64,000 nt of DNA from Shimia sp051201625. Its GTDB lineage: Bacteria; Pseudomonadota; Alphaproteobacteria; Rhodobacterales; Rhodobacteraceae. Location of the stretch: NCBI RefSeq assembly GCF_051201625.1, contig NZ_CP179203.1, forward strand, positions 1,426,001-1,490,000. The letters run 5' to 3'. Below the pieces are notes generated by a model that saw only the letters and a list, made by a program, of their open reading frames with translations, had not been told where the DNA came from and searched no databases. Both the position numbers and the translations under genes were made by a program. Numbering within the stretch: position 1 is the first letter of the stretch; every line of letters starts with the position of its first letter. Below are positions 45,756 to 55,159 of the stretch, piece by piece.

Positions 45756-45808
45756 ATAGGTCACAACGGCTTCCTGACGTGACTAAAAATAATTTACTGG
45801 AGCACTTA
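45756..45808 (+). promoter_or_regulatory. SAM/SAH riboswitch of metK
   Basis: The sequence GGTCACAACGGCTTCCTG followed by ACGTGAC, a short A-rich linker and GGAGCA matches the SAM/SAH riboswitch known from Rhodobacterales metK leaders. P1 is GTCAC (45760-45764) with GTGAC (45779-45783). The segment GCTTCC (45769-45774) can pair with the downstream GGAG (45799-45802), which is also the metK Shine-Dalgarno site. Ligand binding would therefore hide the ribosome site and lower metK translation when SAM is high. No terminator is needed, as in the known class. Confidence 0.93.
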
Positions 45809-46990
45809 ATGACAAGACATAAATACACTTTCACCTCTGAGAGCGTCTCAGAGGGGCACCCCGATAAGGTTTGTGATCGGATTTCAGATGCCGTGCTGGA
45901 TGCATTTTTAGCAGAAGAGCCGGAAGCCCGTGTTGCAGCAGAGACTTTTGCGACAACTAATCGCGTCGTTATCGGAGGTGAGGTGGGATTATCTGACAAG
46001 GCAAAATTGACTGAATACATGGGTCGGATCGATGAGATCGCGCGCGCCTGTATCAAAGATATCGGTTACGAACAGGAAAAATTCCACCATGAAAGTGTGG
46101 AGGTGACAAATCTTTTGCATGAACAATCTGCACATATCGCACAGGGTGTGGATGCGTCAGCGAGCAAGGATGAAGGTGCTGGTGATCAGGGTATCATGTT
46201 TGGGTACGCGACCAAGGAAACTGTCGCCCTCATGCCTGCACCGATCCAGTACAGTCATGCGATTTTGCGACGTTTGGCTGAAGCCAGAAAATCTGGCGCT
46301 GAGCCGACGTTAGGACCGGATGCAAAGTCTCAATTGTCTGTGGCGTATGATAACGGCGTCCCCATTGGAGTAAGCTCTATCGTTTTATCCACCCAACATC
46401 TCGATGCCAGCATGACTTCCGATGATGTACGGAGTGTTGTGGAGCCGTATATTCGTGAAACTTTGCCCTCGGACTGGATTACCAGCTCGACAGTCTGGCA
46501 TGTAAATCCGACTGGCAAGTTTGTTATCGGCGGCCCGGATGGAGATGCCGGTCTTACGGGGCGAAAAATCATTGTAGATACATATGGCGGTGCGGCACCG
46601 CATGGTGGTGGCGCTTTTTCTGGCAAAGATCCGACAAAGGTTGATCGTTCAGCGGCCTATGCTGCTCGCTACCTCGCCAAAAACGTAGTCGCAGCGGGTA
46701 TGGCTGATCGCTGCACAATCCAGTTGAGCTATGCGATTGGGGTGAGCCAGCCATTGTCGATCTATGCAGATACGCACGAGTCAGGTGAAGTGTCTCCCAG
46801 CGAAATCGAGAAAGCCGTGAAACAGGTCATGGACCTTAGTCCACGAGGTATCAGGCAACATTTGCAACTCAACAAACCGATCTACCAGCGAACGGCGGCG
46901 TATGGACATTTTGGGCGTAATCCCGAAGCCGATGGTGGATTTAGTTGGGAGCGGACTGATCTGGTGGACGCGTTGAAGAAAGCGATTTGA
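45809..46990 (+). CDS. metK: S-adenosylmethionine synthetase
   Basis: 393 residues from ATG 45809; a GTG at 45779 in the same frame lies inside the riboswitch and is not used. Hallmarks are the start FTSESVSEGHPDKVCD, GAGDQGIMFGYA near 122-133 and GGGAFSGKDPTKVDRSAAY near 268-286. It makes SAM from methionine and ATP and supplies trmB and miaB-type methyltransferases. Regulated at translation by the upstream SAM/SAH riboswitch, in which its own Shine-Dalgarno sequence forms part of the pseudoknot. Confidence 0.97.
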   Translation: MTRHKYTFTSESVSEGHPDKVCDRISDAVLDAFLAEEPEARVAAETFATTNRVVIGGEVGLSDKAKLTEYMGRIDEIARACIKDIGYEQEKFHHESVEVTNLLHEQSAHIAQGVDASASKDEGAGDQGIMFGYATKETVALMPAPIQYSHAILRRLAEARKSGAEPTLGPDAKSQLSVAYDNGVPIGVSSIVLSTQHLDASMTSDDVRSVVEPYIRETLPSDWITSSTVWHVNPTGKFVIGGPDGDAGLTGRKIIVDTYGGAAPHGGGAFSGKDPTKVDRSAAYAARYLAKNVVAAGMADRCTIQLSYAIGVSQPLSIYADTHESGEVSPSEIEKAVKQVMDLSPRGIRQHLQLNKPIYQRTAAYGHFGRNPEADGGFSWERTDLVDALKKAI

Positions 46991-47135
46991 AAATCTTCGG
47001 CGTGATCAGTCGAGTTAATAGACAGGCGCTGTAAGCTGAACACATTCACGAAACGGGACCCAATAGCTTCGAAGAAAATCTTGACGAAAGTCATAGGTTG
47101 CGGCAAGTGAAAAGGTAATCAAGATGTGAGAACCG

Positions 47136-47849
47136 ATGTCCAGCGTGAAACACCCTTCAGGTGCCCCTTGGCGAAATTTTTATGGTCGTTTTAAAGGCAA
47201 AGGGCTCCGTAAAAGCCAAGAAACATGGCTAAACGAGGACCTGGCTGGGCTATGTCCTGGCGCAGTGGATTGGGTCAGCAATCCCAATCGTGACAAGATT
47301 GACCTGAACGCTCTTTTTGGTGATAGGGAGGTCTGGTTGGAAATTGGGTTTGGTGGCGGGGAGCACATGGTGCAACAGGCCAATTTAAACCCGGAAATTG
47401 GTTTCATTGGGTGTGAGCCTTACATCAACGGTGTTGCAATGTTGCTTGGTAAAATCCGAGATGCACGTGCAGAAAATGTTCGGGTTTATCCGGGTGACGT
47501 GCGTGATATCTTTGATGTCCTACCAGACCAAAGCATTTCTCGCGCGTTTTTGCTGTACCCTGATCCCTGGCCGAAGAGACGTCACCATCGCCGCCGTTTT
47601 GTGACCGAAGAACATCTGGCGCCGTTAGTGCGCATTCTAAAACAAAGGGCTATTTTACGCGTCGCCACTGACATCCCGGATTATGTCCGTCAAACGCTGG
47701 AACAGGTGCCTAAGCATGGCTTTGATTGGCTGGCGAAAACTCCGTCAGACTGGCGCAAGCCGTGGAACGACTGGGTATCGACCCGATACGAGCAGAAAGC
47801 TCTTCGCGAAGGTCGGACGCCCTACTATCTAACGTTCCGTAAGGTTTGA
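47136..47849 (+). CDS. trmB: tRNA (guanine-46-N7)-methyltransferase
   Basis: 237 residues. The SAM motif is WLEIGFGGGEHMV near 68-80, and the catalytic/tRNA-binding motif is YPDPWPKRRHHRRR near 145-158 (with the HH run of the alpha group). It forms m7G46 in tRNAs. It follows metK by 145 bases in the usual order lnt-metK-trmB. Ending LTFRKV is typical. ATG 47136 has a TGAGA upstream. Confidence 0.95.
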   Translation: MSSVKHPSGAPWRNFYGRFKGKGLRKSQETWLNEDLAGLCPGAVDWVSNPNRDKIDLNALFGDREVWLEIGFGGGEHMVQQANLNPEIGFIGCEPYINGVAMLLGKIRDARAENVRVYPGDVRDIFDVLPDQSISRAFLLYPDPWPKRRHHRRRFVTEEHLAPLVRILKQRAILRVATDIPDYVRQTLEQVPKHGFDWLAKTPSDWRKPWNDWVSTRYEQKALREGRTPYYLTFRKV

Positions 47850-47986
47850 CATCATCTGATCTGCACTGCGCAACAATTGGCTTTTGTTTAATTCGATTCT
47901 CGAAAGTTCGATGCAATTCGTAGCATGGACGCCGACGATTTGTTCCGTTAACAGCATAGCAGAAAATCTTTAAGGAAACGCGAATT

Positions 47987-49338
47987 ATGTCCGCTCATGG
48001 CATTCCTATTCCTATGATGTCCTACCCCTGTGGTCCAATCAAGGGGGAGGCATGTGTACCGGGAGACAAGTCAATTTCGCATCGGTCTTTGATCCTTGGG
48101 GCGTTAGCGATTGGCGAAACACGAATTTCGGGTTTGCTGGAAGGTGATGACGTTTTAGATACTGCCGAAGCGATGCGCGCGTTTGGCGCTGAGGTTACCG
48201 ATTTAGGTGGCGGCGAGTGGAGCGTGCACGGTGTTGGTGTTGGAGGGTTTTGCGAACCAGATAACATAATCGATTGCGGAAACTCCGGCACAGGCGTGCG
48301 CTTGATCATGGGTGCGATGGCCACATCCGCCATCACTGCGACATTTACCGGAGACGCTAGTTTGAACAGCCGTCCAATGGCGCGAGTAACTGATCCGATC
48401 GCTCTCTTTGGAGCACAGTCCATTGGCCGGACTGGTGGTCGTTTACCAATGACGATTATTGGCGCCGTTGATCCTGTTCCGATACGCTACGTCGTACCGA
48501 TGCCGTCGGCCCAAGTAAAATCGGCAGTTTTGCTCGCAGGATTGAATGTACCAGGGAAAACCGTTGTGGTTGAGAAGGAGGCCACTAGGGACCACACAGA
48601 GCGAATGCTAGTTGGATTTGGTGCCGAGGTAACTGTCGAAGATACGTTAGAAGGTCGTGTTATTACACTAACTGGACAACCTGAGTTGCGGCCGCAAACT
48701 ATACTTGTTCCACGCGATCCCAGTTCTGCGGCATTTCCTGTATGCGCCGCTTTGATAACTGAAGGATCGGATGTCTTGGTTCCGAACATCGGATTGAACC
48801 CGACCCGCGCTGGCCTTTTCGCCACATTGCGTGAAATGGGCGCCGACCTGACATTTGAAAATGAGAGAGAAGAGGGGGAGAACCGGTTGCGGACCTGCGT
48901 TCGCGATTTTCTCCACACCTGAAAGGTATCGATGTGGATCCGAACCGTGCGGCATCTATGATTGATGAGTACCCGATTTTGTCAGTTGTTGCGGCGTTTG
49001 CAGAGGGCAGCACGGTGATGAAAGGCGTAAAAGAACTTAGGGTTAAGGAAAGCGATCGGATCGATGCTATGGCAACGGGTTTGCGGAAAAATGGCGTCGA
49101 CGTCGACGAAGGGGAGGATTGGTGGATCGTCCATGGTCGCGGACACAGTAATGTGAGAGGTGGCGCAATCTGTGAAAGTCATCTGGATCACCGTATTGCG
49201 ATGAGTTTTATGGTGATGGGCATGGCGACGCAAAACCCAGTCGGCCTGGATGACGGCAGCCCTATTGCCACATCATTCCCGATTTTTGAACGGCTGATGT
49301 CGAGTTTGGGCGCAGAACTTAAACGGTCGAAGCCGTAA
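47987..49338 (+). pseudogene. aroA: 5-enolpyruvylshikimate-3-phosphate synthase, frameshifted by one base
   Basis: The gene is read in two frames. The first part (47987-48922) holds GDKSISHRSLILGA and DCGNSGTGVRLIMG and stops after a tail (NRLRTCVRDFLHT) unlike AroA. The second part begins at 48934 in the other frame with VDPNRAASMIDEYPI, KESDRIDAMATGL and DHRIAMSFM. Together they make the full ~447 residues. If the G-run at 48874-48878 (five G) were six, the frame would be continuous through GGEPVADLR and on into the second part. AroA makes EPSP for aromatic amino acids and is normally essential, so this may be a sequencing or assembly error rather than a real loss. Confidence 0.9.
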
Positions 49339-49462
49339 GTTTTAACGAATATTGAACAGAAGTTTTTGTTGCTTTTGCTCTCGTGTCGGTCATGGTCGTT
49401 GTATCTAACGTTTGGCAACGGCGCGGTTGACGGCATAGGCGATGTGATCGCAGGAGAGGCGC

Positions 49463-49969
49463 ATGACACGGATATTCTGGATCAGCTTTTGGGCTGCTAT
49501 CGGAGTTTATGTGACTATGGTTACCTGGTCGTTGCCATTTATAGCTCTGTCGGCCGATGGACTAGCACCATTTGACGTGCGCCCGATCGGGTATTCATTT
49601 GATGAGGCGAGCAGTTTTTTAACTGCTATAACCGAAGAAGGGCGCGTATTTTATAAAGATATTCAGCTCAAGCTGGATCTACTCTACCCGGCTTTGCTTT
49701 GTCTGGCCTTAATTCTCGGCTTTCAAATTTTGCTCGGGCGACGCTGGGCCACGATATTTGGCCTCGTTGCTCTCATGGGTGCTGCATCGGATTACTTTGA
49801 GAATTATCTTGTTTTGGTAATGTTGAATACGCCAATTGACCTACTGGAAGAGAATTTGGTTGGATTGGCCAGTTTCTGGACAAAGAGTAAATCGATTGCC
49901 ACTACCATTTGTTTTACTGTTTTGGTCGCTGGGTCGATACGCGCAGCATACCGTCGCTGGATTCGTTAA
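49463..49969 (+). CDS. small integral membrane protein of unknown function
   Basis: 168 residues with ATG 49463 behind GGAGAG. Four hydrophobic helices are visible: about 4-28, 70-92 (LLYPALLCLALILGFQILL), 95-120 and 143-165. Connecting loops are short and the C-terminus ends RRWIR. I recognise no family; similar small membrane proteins stand between aroA and cmk in some roseobacters. Presumably an inner membrane protein. Its nearest neighbours are housekeeping genes, so the context says little. Confidence 0.7.
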   Translation: MTRIFWISFWAAIGVYVTMVTWSLPFIALSADGLAPFDVRPIGYSFDEASSFLTAITEEGRVFYKDIQLKLDLLYPALLCLALILGFQILLGRRWATIFGLVALMGAASDYFENYLVLVMLNTPIDLLEENLVGLASFWTKSKSIATTICFTVLVAGSIRAAYRRWIR

Positions 49970-50028
49970 AGGTCACTGAAAATTAGTGCGCTTTAGATGT
50001 AATTGTTGATTATTTGAAGAGGAGCCTC

Positions 50029-50649
50029 ATGCGAGTTACGATTGCGATTGATGGGCCTGCTGCTGCCGGAAAGGGCACTATTTCACGTGCTGTGGCTGAT
50101 TATTTTGGGATCGCCCATTTAGATACTGGTTTGCTGTATCGTGCCGTTGGCGCCAAAATGTTAAACGGTGATGAAGTGATTGAGGCAGCGCGCAATCTTA
50201 AGCCTGAAGATCTCCACGCAGACGGTCTTCGCTCCCCAGAGGTAGCTATTGCGGCAAGTGAAGTGGCAGTCATCTTGGATGTACGTAATGCTTTGATTGA
50301 TTTTCAGCACAACTTCGCGCGTCGTGCGGGTGGTGCAGTTTTAGATGGTCGCGACATAGGAACAGTCATTTGTCCGGATGCGGATGTGAAGCTTTTCATT
50401 ACCGCTAGGGCTGAGGTGCGTGCGGATCGTCGGTATCAAGAGCTTTTAGATAATGGAATGAAACTTTCGAGGGAAATGGTCCTTCAAGATGTCTTAGAGC
50501 GGGATAAAAGAGACTGCGAGCGTACCGAAGCGCCGCTTCGTCCAGCGCAGGATGCGGTAGTGATCGATACTTCGGACATGAACAGTTGCGAAGCAATTTC
50601 GGTAGCAATTGCTTCAATCGAAAAACAAAAGAATGGAATTAAAGTATGA
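50029..50649 (+). CDS. cmk: cytidylate kinase
   Basis: 206 residues from ATG 50029, behind GAGGAG; an in-frame TTG at 50014 lies over that ribosome site. P-loop TIAIDGPAAAGKGTIS at 3-18, the CMP-binding DTGLLYRAVG and GRDIGTVICPDADVKLF, and the lid ERDKRDCER are visible. It phosphorylates CMP and dCMP. Its stop overlaps the aldo/keto reductase ATG (ATGA). The order aroA-cmk-rpsA-ihfB is conserved in proteobacteria; here two other genes are placed between. Confidence 0.96.
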   Translation: MRVTIAIDGPAAAGKGTISRAVADYFGIAHLDTGLLYRAVGAKMLNGDEVIEAARNLKPEDLHADGLRSPEVAIAASEVAVILDVRNALIDFQHNFARRAGGAVLDGRDIGTVICPDADVKLFITARAEVRADRRYQELLDNGMKLSREMVLQDVLERDKRDCERTEAPLRPAQDAVVIDTSDMNSCEAISVAIASIEKQKNGIKV

Positions 50650-51647
50650 AAATGCGAAAGCTGGGCCATCTGGATACGGCTGTTTCGGCTGTTGGTGTCG
50701 GGGCTATGTCTTTTGGAAATTTTTATGGCCCTACCACTGAAGAAAACTCATTGTCCATTCTTGATGCAGCGGCAAATGCAGGTGTCACGCATATCGATAC
50801 CGCGAATGTTTATGCGATGGGAGGATCTGAGGCCGTTATTGGTAAATATTTTTCTTTGCGCAGCGCTGCCAACAGAGAGCGTTTTTTTGTTGCAACTAAG
50901 GCATCCATTGCGCGTGATGCTGATGGCAACCGATGCTTTCGAAATGATTTGGAGCACCTTGAAGAAGAACTGAATAAAAGTCTTATTCGTATGAAAACGG
51001 ATAATGTGGATCTTTTTTACGTGCACCGTCGGGATCCGAACGTTCCGATTGAAGAGGTCGCTGGGGCGTTGGGTGTTCTGGTAGAGAAAGGTAAAACGCG
51101 TGGGATTGGCTTTAGTGAAATTGCGCCGTCTTCGCTTCGCCGCGCCGCCAAAGAGCACCCCGTCGATGCAGTTCAATCAGAATATTCATTGTCTGTGAGG
51201 GCGCCGGAATTGGGTCTTGTGCAGGCTTGCGCCGAATTGAGTACCTCACTTGTTGCGTTTGGGCCTGTGGGCCGGTCATTTTTGACTGATGAACCGATAT
51301 CGCAATGCAGCGTCCCAAAACTTGATTTTTTGAGGGTAAATCCGCGTTTCGTGGAACCAAATTACAGTAACAATATTTTAGCAACAAATGGGTTTCGGGG
51401 CTTGGCGTCCGAGATGGGTGTGCCAGCAGCATCCCTGGCCGTTGCGTGGGTTCTGGCGCAGGGTAAACATTTGTTTGCTATTCCAGGCACACGTTCTGTA
51501 GCTCATTTTGAAGAGCTCTTGCTTGGTGGTGAGATTACTTTGACAACTGCAGATCTCGCAACAATTGACAAAGTCCTTCCCGTTGGGTGGGCGCACGGTG
51601 ACCGGTATAGTGTGGAGCAGGCTTTTGGGCCAGAACGGTTCTGTTAA
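50646..51647 (+). CDS. aldo/keto reductase
   Basis: 333 residues. The (beta/alpha)8 AKR pattern: start KLGHLDTAVSAVGVGAMSFG, catalytic Asp/Tyr in HIDTANVYAMGGSE, Lys in FFVATKA, and His in DLFYVHRRDPN, then the NADPH site with VAWVLAQGK and PGTRSVAHFEE. It would reduce aldehydes or ketones with NADPH; the substrate is unknown. It overlaps cmk by 4 bases, inserted between cmk and the promoter of rpsA. Confidence 0.92.
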   Translation: MKMRKLGHLDTAVSAVGVGAMSFGNFYGPTTEENSLSILDAAANAGVTHIDTANVYAMGGSEAVIGKYFSLRSAANRERFFVATKASIARDADGNRCFRNDLEHLEEELNKSLIRMKTDNVDLFYVHRRDPNVPIEEVAGALGVLVEKGKTRGIGFSEIAPSSLRRAAKEHPVDAVQSEYSLSVRAPELGLVQACAELSTSLVAFGPVGRSFLTDEPISQCSVPKLDFLRVNPRFVEPNYSNNILATNGFRGLASEMGVPAASLAVAWVLAQGKHLFAIPGTRSVAHFEELLLGGEITLTTADLATIDKVLPVGWAHGDRYSVEQAFGPERFC

Positions 51648-52006
51648 TCTTAATCTGCATTATGTCTTGTATCTAAAATATGCTTATTTTGAATGCTTCC
51701 AAAGCTGAGTTTTTAATACTGCAAAAGTGTTGATAGTTTTCTGATGGAAACTTTTTTATGCAGCAAAGCACGGTAAACGTGTTCACTGTAAGAAAGCTGT
51801 CCTTCTTGAAAGTATTGGAGAGCGCGAGCGCGATGGTAACTCCAAAAAAATTTTTACCCGTCAAGAAAAAGTTTAACCTCTTAAAAAAGATTGTCTCTAA
51901 TTGCTAATTTTTACGTGACACCGTTTAAAACTGTTGATCTCACATCAAACCACCATTTGTATGTGAAGTGCTTCTTCCTTTAGTTGAGTAGATTAGTGGC
52001 AACCTC
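51648..52006. other. intergenic region upstream of the rpsA promoter
   Basis: About 360 bases downstream of the aldo/keto reductase. I see no supported gene. T-rich with several short runs, but no clear stem followed by a T-run. Its right end joins the rpsA promoter. Confidence 0.35.
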
Positions 52007-52035
52007 TTGCACACTAAGGCGTGATACACTATACG
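52007..52035 (+). promoter_or_regulatory. probable sigma-70 promoter of rpsA
   Basis: TTGCAC (52007-52012), spacer of 17 bases, TATACG (52030-52035). The ATG of rpsA lies 161 bases downstream of the -10, so the leader is long (about 150 bases). Confidence 0.6.
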
Positions 52036-52084
52036 CGCGACGGTCAATAAGGCGAATACAGCTTTAAAACGAAAGAGACGAGCG

Positions 52085-52113
52085 GGGTCGGGGATACCGG
52101 CCCTCTTTGTTTT
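52085..52113 (+). terminator. terminator-like hairpin in the rpsA leader
   Basis: GGGTCGG (52085-52091) pairs over 7 positions with CCGGCCC (52097-52103), 5-base loop, one G-U, then TCTTTGTTTT. It lies between the promoter and rpsA. It could end a short leader RNA (~75 bases) or act as an attenuator of S1 synthesis. Confidence 0.55.
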
Positions 52114-52195
52114 AAATCGCGTCTGACCAACCCACTAAGACCGGCGGAGACAACCGCTCGGCCAGATAAAACCTTGCAAAGGAATGAAGTGCCAA

Positions 52196-53872
52196 ATGGC
52201 TAACACAACTATGGAGGAATTCGAAGCCCTCCTACAAGAAAGCTTCGAAATGGACACCCCGATTGAAGGGTCTGTTGTCAAAGGTAAAGTCATCGCAATT
52301 GAAGCGGGGCAAGCCATTATCGACGTAGGCTACAAAATGGAAGGCCGCGTTGAACTTAAAGAATTTGCTAATCCGGGAGAAGCCCCGGAAATTGCTGTCG
52401 GTGATGAAGTAGAAGTTTACCTGCGTGCTGCTGAAAACGCTCGCGGGGAAGCCGTCATTTCGCGCGAAATGGCTCGCCGTGAAGAAGCGTGGGATCGTTT
52501 GGAAAAGGCGTATGCAGACGATGCACGTGTCGAAGGTGCGATATTTGGTCGTGTCAAAGGCGGCTTCACCGTCGACCTAGGGGGTGCAGTTGCCTTTTTG
52601 CCCGGTAGTCAAGTCGATGTGCGCCCAGTTCGCGACGCTGGCCCATTAATGGGACTCAAGCAGCCGTTCCAAATTCTGAAGATGGATCGACGTCGTGGGA
52701 ACATCGTTGTTTCACGCCGTGCGATTCTCGAAGAATCGCGAGCAGAGCAGCGTGCCGAAGTGATAGGCAACCTGTCTGAGGGTCAGGCCGTTGATGGAGT
52801 GGTAAAGAATATCACCGAGTATGGTGCGTTTGTTGATTTGGGAGGTGTCGATGGGCTGTTGCATGTTACTGACATGGCATGGCGCCGCGTAAATCATCCA
52901 TCTGAGATTTTAACGATTGGTGAAACCGTCAAGGTTCAAGTCATCAAAATCAATAAAGAAACACACCGTATCAGCCTTGGCATGAAGCAATTGCAGGAAG
53001 ATCCGTGGGATCTGGTTGCTGGGAAATATCCGTTGTCGTCAGTCCACAAAGGCCGTGTGACAAACATCACGGATTATGGTGCTTTCGTTGAACTTGAGGC
53101 TGGAGTTGAGGGCTTAGTGCACGTTTCTGAGATGTCTTGGACCAAAAAGAACGTTCACCCTGGCAAAATCGTTTCAACGAGCCAAGAAGTGGACGTCATG
53201 GTTTTGGAGATCGATGGCACGAAGCGCCGTGTATCGCTGGGACTGAAGCAGACCATGAGAAACCCATGGGAAGTTTTCGCGGAAACGCATCCTGAAGGCG
53301 CGGCAGTCGAGGGCGAAGTCAAAAACATCACTGAGTTTGGTCTGTTTATTGGTCTCCCAGGCGAAATTGACGGCATGGTTCACCTTTCCGATCTATCTTG
53401 GGACGAGCGCGGAGAAGATGCCATCCAGAACTATCGCAAGGGTGATGTCGTCCAGGCAGTTGTTTCGGAAGTCGATATTGAAAAAGAGCGAATCTCCCTG
53501 TCAATCAAAGCACTGGGTGGCGACAAGTTTGCTGAGGCTGTTGGCGGAGTGAAGCGTGGATCGATCGTTACTGTGAACGTCACATCGATCGAAGAAGGTG
53601 GTATTGAAGTCGAATACGAAGGAATGAAGTCCTTTATTCGTCGTTCAGATCTGTCGCGGGACCGTGCTGAGCAACGACCGGAGCGCTTCTCTGTAGGCGA
53701 CAAGGTCGACGTTCGTATTACCAATGTGGATAGCAAGACACGCCGATTGGGCTTGTCGATCAAGGCGCGCGAGATCGCAGAGGAGAAAGAGGCTGTACAG
53801 CAGTACGGTTCATCCGATTCTGGAGCTTCATTGGGTGATATATTAGGCGCCGCGCTCAAGTCAGACGAATAA
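52196..53872 (+). CDS. rpsA: 30S ribosomal protein S1
   Basis: 558 residues from ATG 52196 (52184 is an alternative four codons earlier). Six S1 OB-fold repeats are visible: GSVVKGKVIAIEAGQAIIDVGY, then GRVKGGFTVDLGG, GVVKNITEYGAFVDLGGVDG, GRVTNITDYGAFVELEAGVEG, GEVKNITEFGLFIGLPGEIDG, and a last weaker one from about 470. S1 delivers mRNAs with weak ribosome sites to the 30S subunit. Its leader holds a terminator-like hairpin, which fits autoregulation in principle. A strong terminator follows the gene. Confidence 0.98.
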   Translation: MANTTMEEFEALLQESFEMDTPIEGSVVKGKVIAIEAGQAIIDVGYKMEGRVELKEFANPGEAPEIAVGDEVEVYLRAAENARGEAVISREMARREEAWDRLEKAYADDARVEGAIFGRVKGGFTVDLGGAVAFLPGSQVDVRPVRDAGPLMGLKQPFQILKMDRRRGNIVVSRRAILEESRAEQRAEVIGNLSEGQAVDGVVKNITEYGAFVDLGGVDGLLHVTDMAWRRVNHPSEILTIGETVKVQVIKINKETHRISLGMKQLQEDPWDLVAGKYPLSSVHKGRVTNITDYGAFVELEAGVEGLVHVSEMSWTKKNVHPGKIVSTSQEVDVMVLEIDGTKRRVSLGLKQTMRNPWEVFAETHPEGAAVEGEVKNITEFGLFIGLPGEIDGMVHLSDLSWDERGEDAIQNYRKGDVVQAVVSEVDIEKERISLSIKALGGDKFAEAVGGVKRGSIVTVNVTSIEEGGIEVEYEGMKSFIRRSDLSRDRAEQRPERFSVGDKVDVRITNVDSKTRRLGLSIKAREIAEEKEAVQQYGSSDSGASLGDILGAALKSDE

Positions 53873-53898
53873 GTTATCGACTGAGATAGAAAGCTAAG

Positions 53899-53933
53899 GG
53901 CCCTGCCGTGAAAGGTGGGGCCTTTTTGTTTAT
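53899..53933 (+). terminator. intrinsic terminator of rpsA
   Basis: GGCCCTGCC (53899-53907) pairs with GGTGGGGCC (53914-53922) with two G-U, 6-base loop, followed by TTTTTGTTT, ~25 bases after the rpsA stop. Confidence 0.85.
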
Positions 53934-54874
53934 TGAGAATTTTTGTATAATGCTGGCCTTGAGCAAGCATGATTGAAAAATGTTTAAACGTTAGAGAAGT
54001 TAATCCGTCCGTCCGATTAATTTTTTGTTGCGGCAGAAGAAATAATGGCGCGATTACTCGGTTGAACTTGGTTGTGCGTACTTCGCAACATCAAAGCATT
54101 CAGAAGCCGTAATATGTAATTTGAGAGGTTTTTGAAGGAACCGAAAACCTAGGCTAAAAGCTTAAGGCAAAGATTATGCGTGGCATGCTCCATTGACCGC
54201 CTGACCGAATTATCACGAAGTTCAGATGGCTGTGATTGCCGATATTGTAGCCGCTAACGTGAACCAGATGCGTTCTGATCCAGATTTCAAATTTGGTTTG
54301 TTGCTTTAGTTCTATGAATATTGAGCTTGGCCGGTCCGCACAGAAATCCTTAAACCTATCGTCTGCCCGGTCTAAATCGATGGAAATGATCCCTTCTTTT
54401 GACGCTTGCCGCAAAAGAGAACAGTTCCACCTCCCATAAATCATGGCCATGGTCGTCAGCGTTCTTGATAACTTGAATGGTCAGGTCGACCGAGCGTTCA
54501 TCTTAGGCTTTTGTTGATTTGTACAAATGATGGTTGGTAACAGGTTTGCAAGAAGATTTAGCTCAGAGTGCAAAGTTCTGAGCGCCCATTAATCAAAAAT
54601 TTGGCAATTACCTATTTGCGTTTCAGTTCAGGCGTCTATGCCAAGCCAGCTTTCCGTTGCGAATCAATGGGTTCGCTGCGGCGCGGCAGAGAAACCAAAA
54701 TGTGCGCATTTGTCCAATCTTAGCGAAGTAATGCTGATTTTGGCTAAAAATGGAGAGTTTTTGGCGGAAAACTTCCTGACAGGCAGGGATTTCATTTCCG
54801 TTTTCGCGGTTTCTTTCTATAGTTGTTGGTGATGCAAGCGATTAAGACTTGCACGCTCAGGGAGATTTGAAACG
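53934..54874. other. ~940-base stretch without a clear gene, possible decayed gene
   Basis: Between the rpsA terminator and ihfB. On the minus strand two overlapping frames look coding-like: an ATG frame (54154-54450, 98 residues) and, in a second frame across about 54350-54490, a stretch reading DLTIQVIKNADDHGHDLWEVE that lacks a start and ends at an early stop. Base use in both favours coding, but neither shows a known family. A broken gene is possible. The promoter of ihfB should lie just left of 54874. Confidence 0.3.
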
Positions 54875-55156
54875 ATGATCCGTTCGGAATTGATACAAAA
54901 GATCGCCGATGAAAACCCGCACCTTTACCAGCGTGATGTTGAGCGCATCGTAAATACGATCTTCGAAGAAATCACCGATGCGATGTCAAACGGTGACAGG
55001 GTCGAACTGCGAGGCTTTGGTGCGTTTTCGGTAAAAAAGCGGGATGCACGTGTTGGACGCAACCCACGCACCGGAGCGTCGGTGGAGGTGGAGGAAAAAC
55101 ACGTTCCTTTCTTTAAGACGGGTAAACTGTTGAGAGATCGACTGAACGGAAAATAA
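54875..55156 (+). CDS. ihfB: integration host factor subunit beta
   Basis: 93 residues, exact family size. DNABII fold with the flexible arm residues GRNPRTG (65-71), preceded by VELRGFGAFSVKKRDAR. IHF binds and sharply bends DNA as an alpha-beta heterodimer (alpha elsewhere). A GGGAG ribosome site precedes ATG 54875. It runs directly into the LapA-domain gene, 3 bases later. Confidence 0.94.
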   Translation: MIRSELIQKIADENPHLYQRDVERIVNTIFEEITDAMSNGDRVELRGFGAFSVKKRDARVGRNPRTGASVEVEEKHVPFFKTGKLLRDRLNGK

Positions 55157-55159
55157 TTG

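Noticed and set aside
54638..54832. 64-residue plus-strand frame before ihfB
   Set aside because: No ribosome site, no conservation signal that I can see, and poor codon use.
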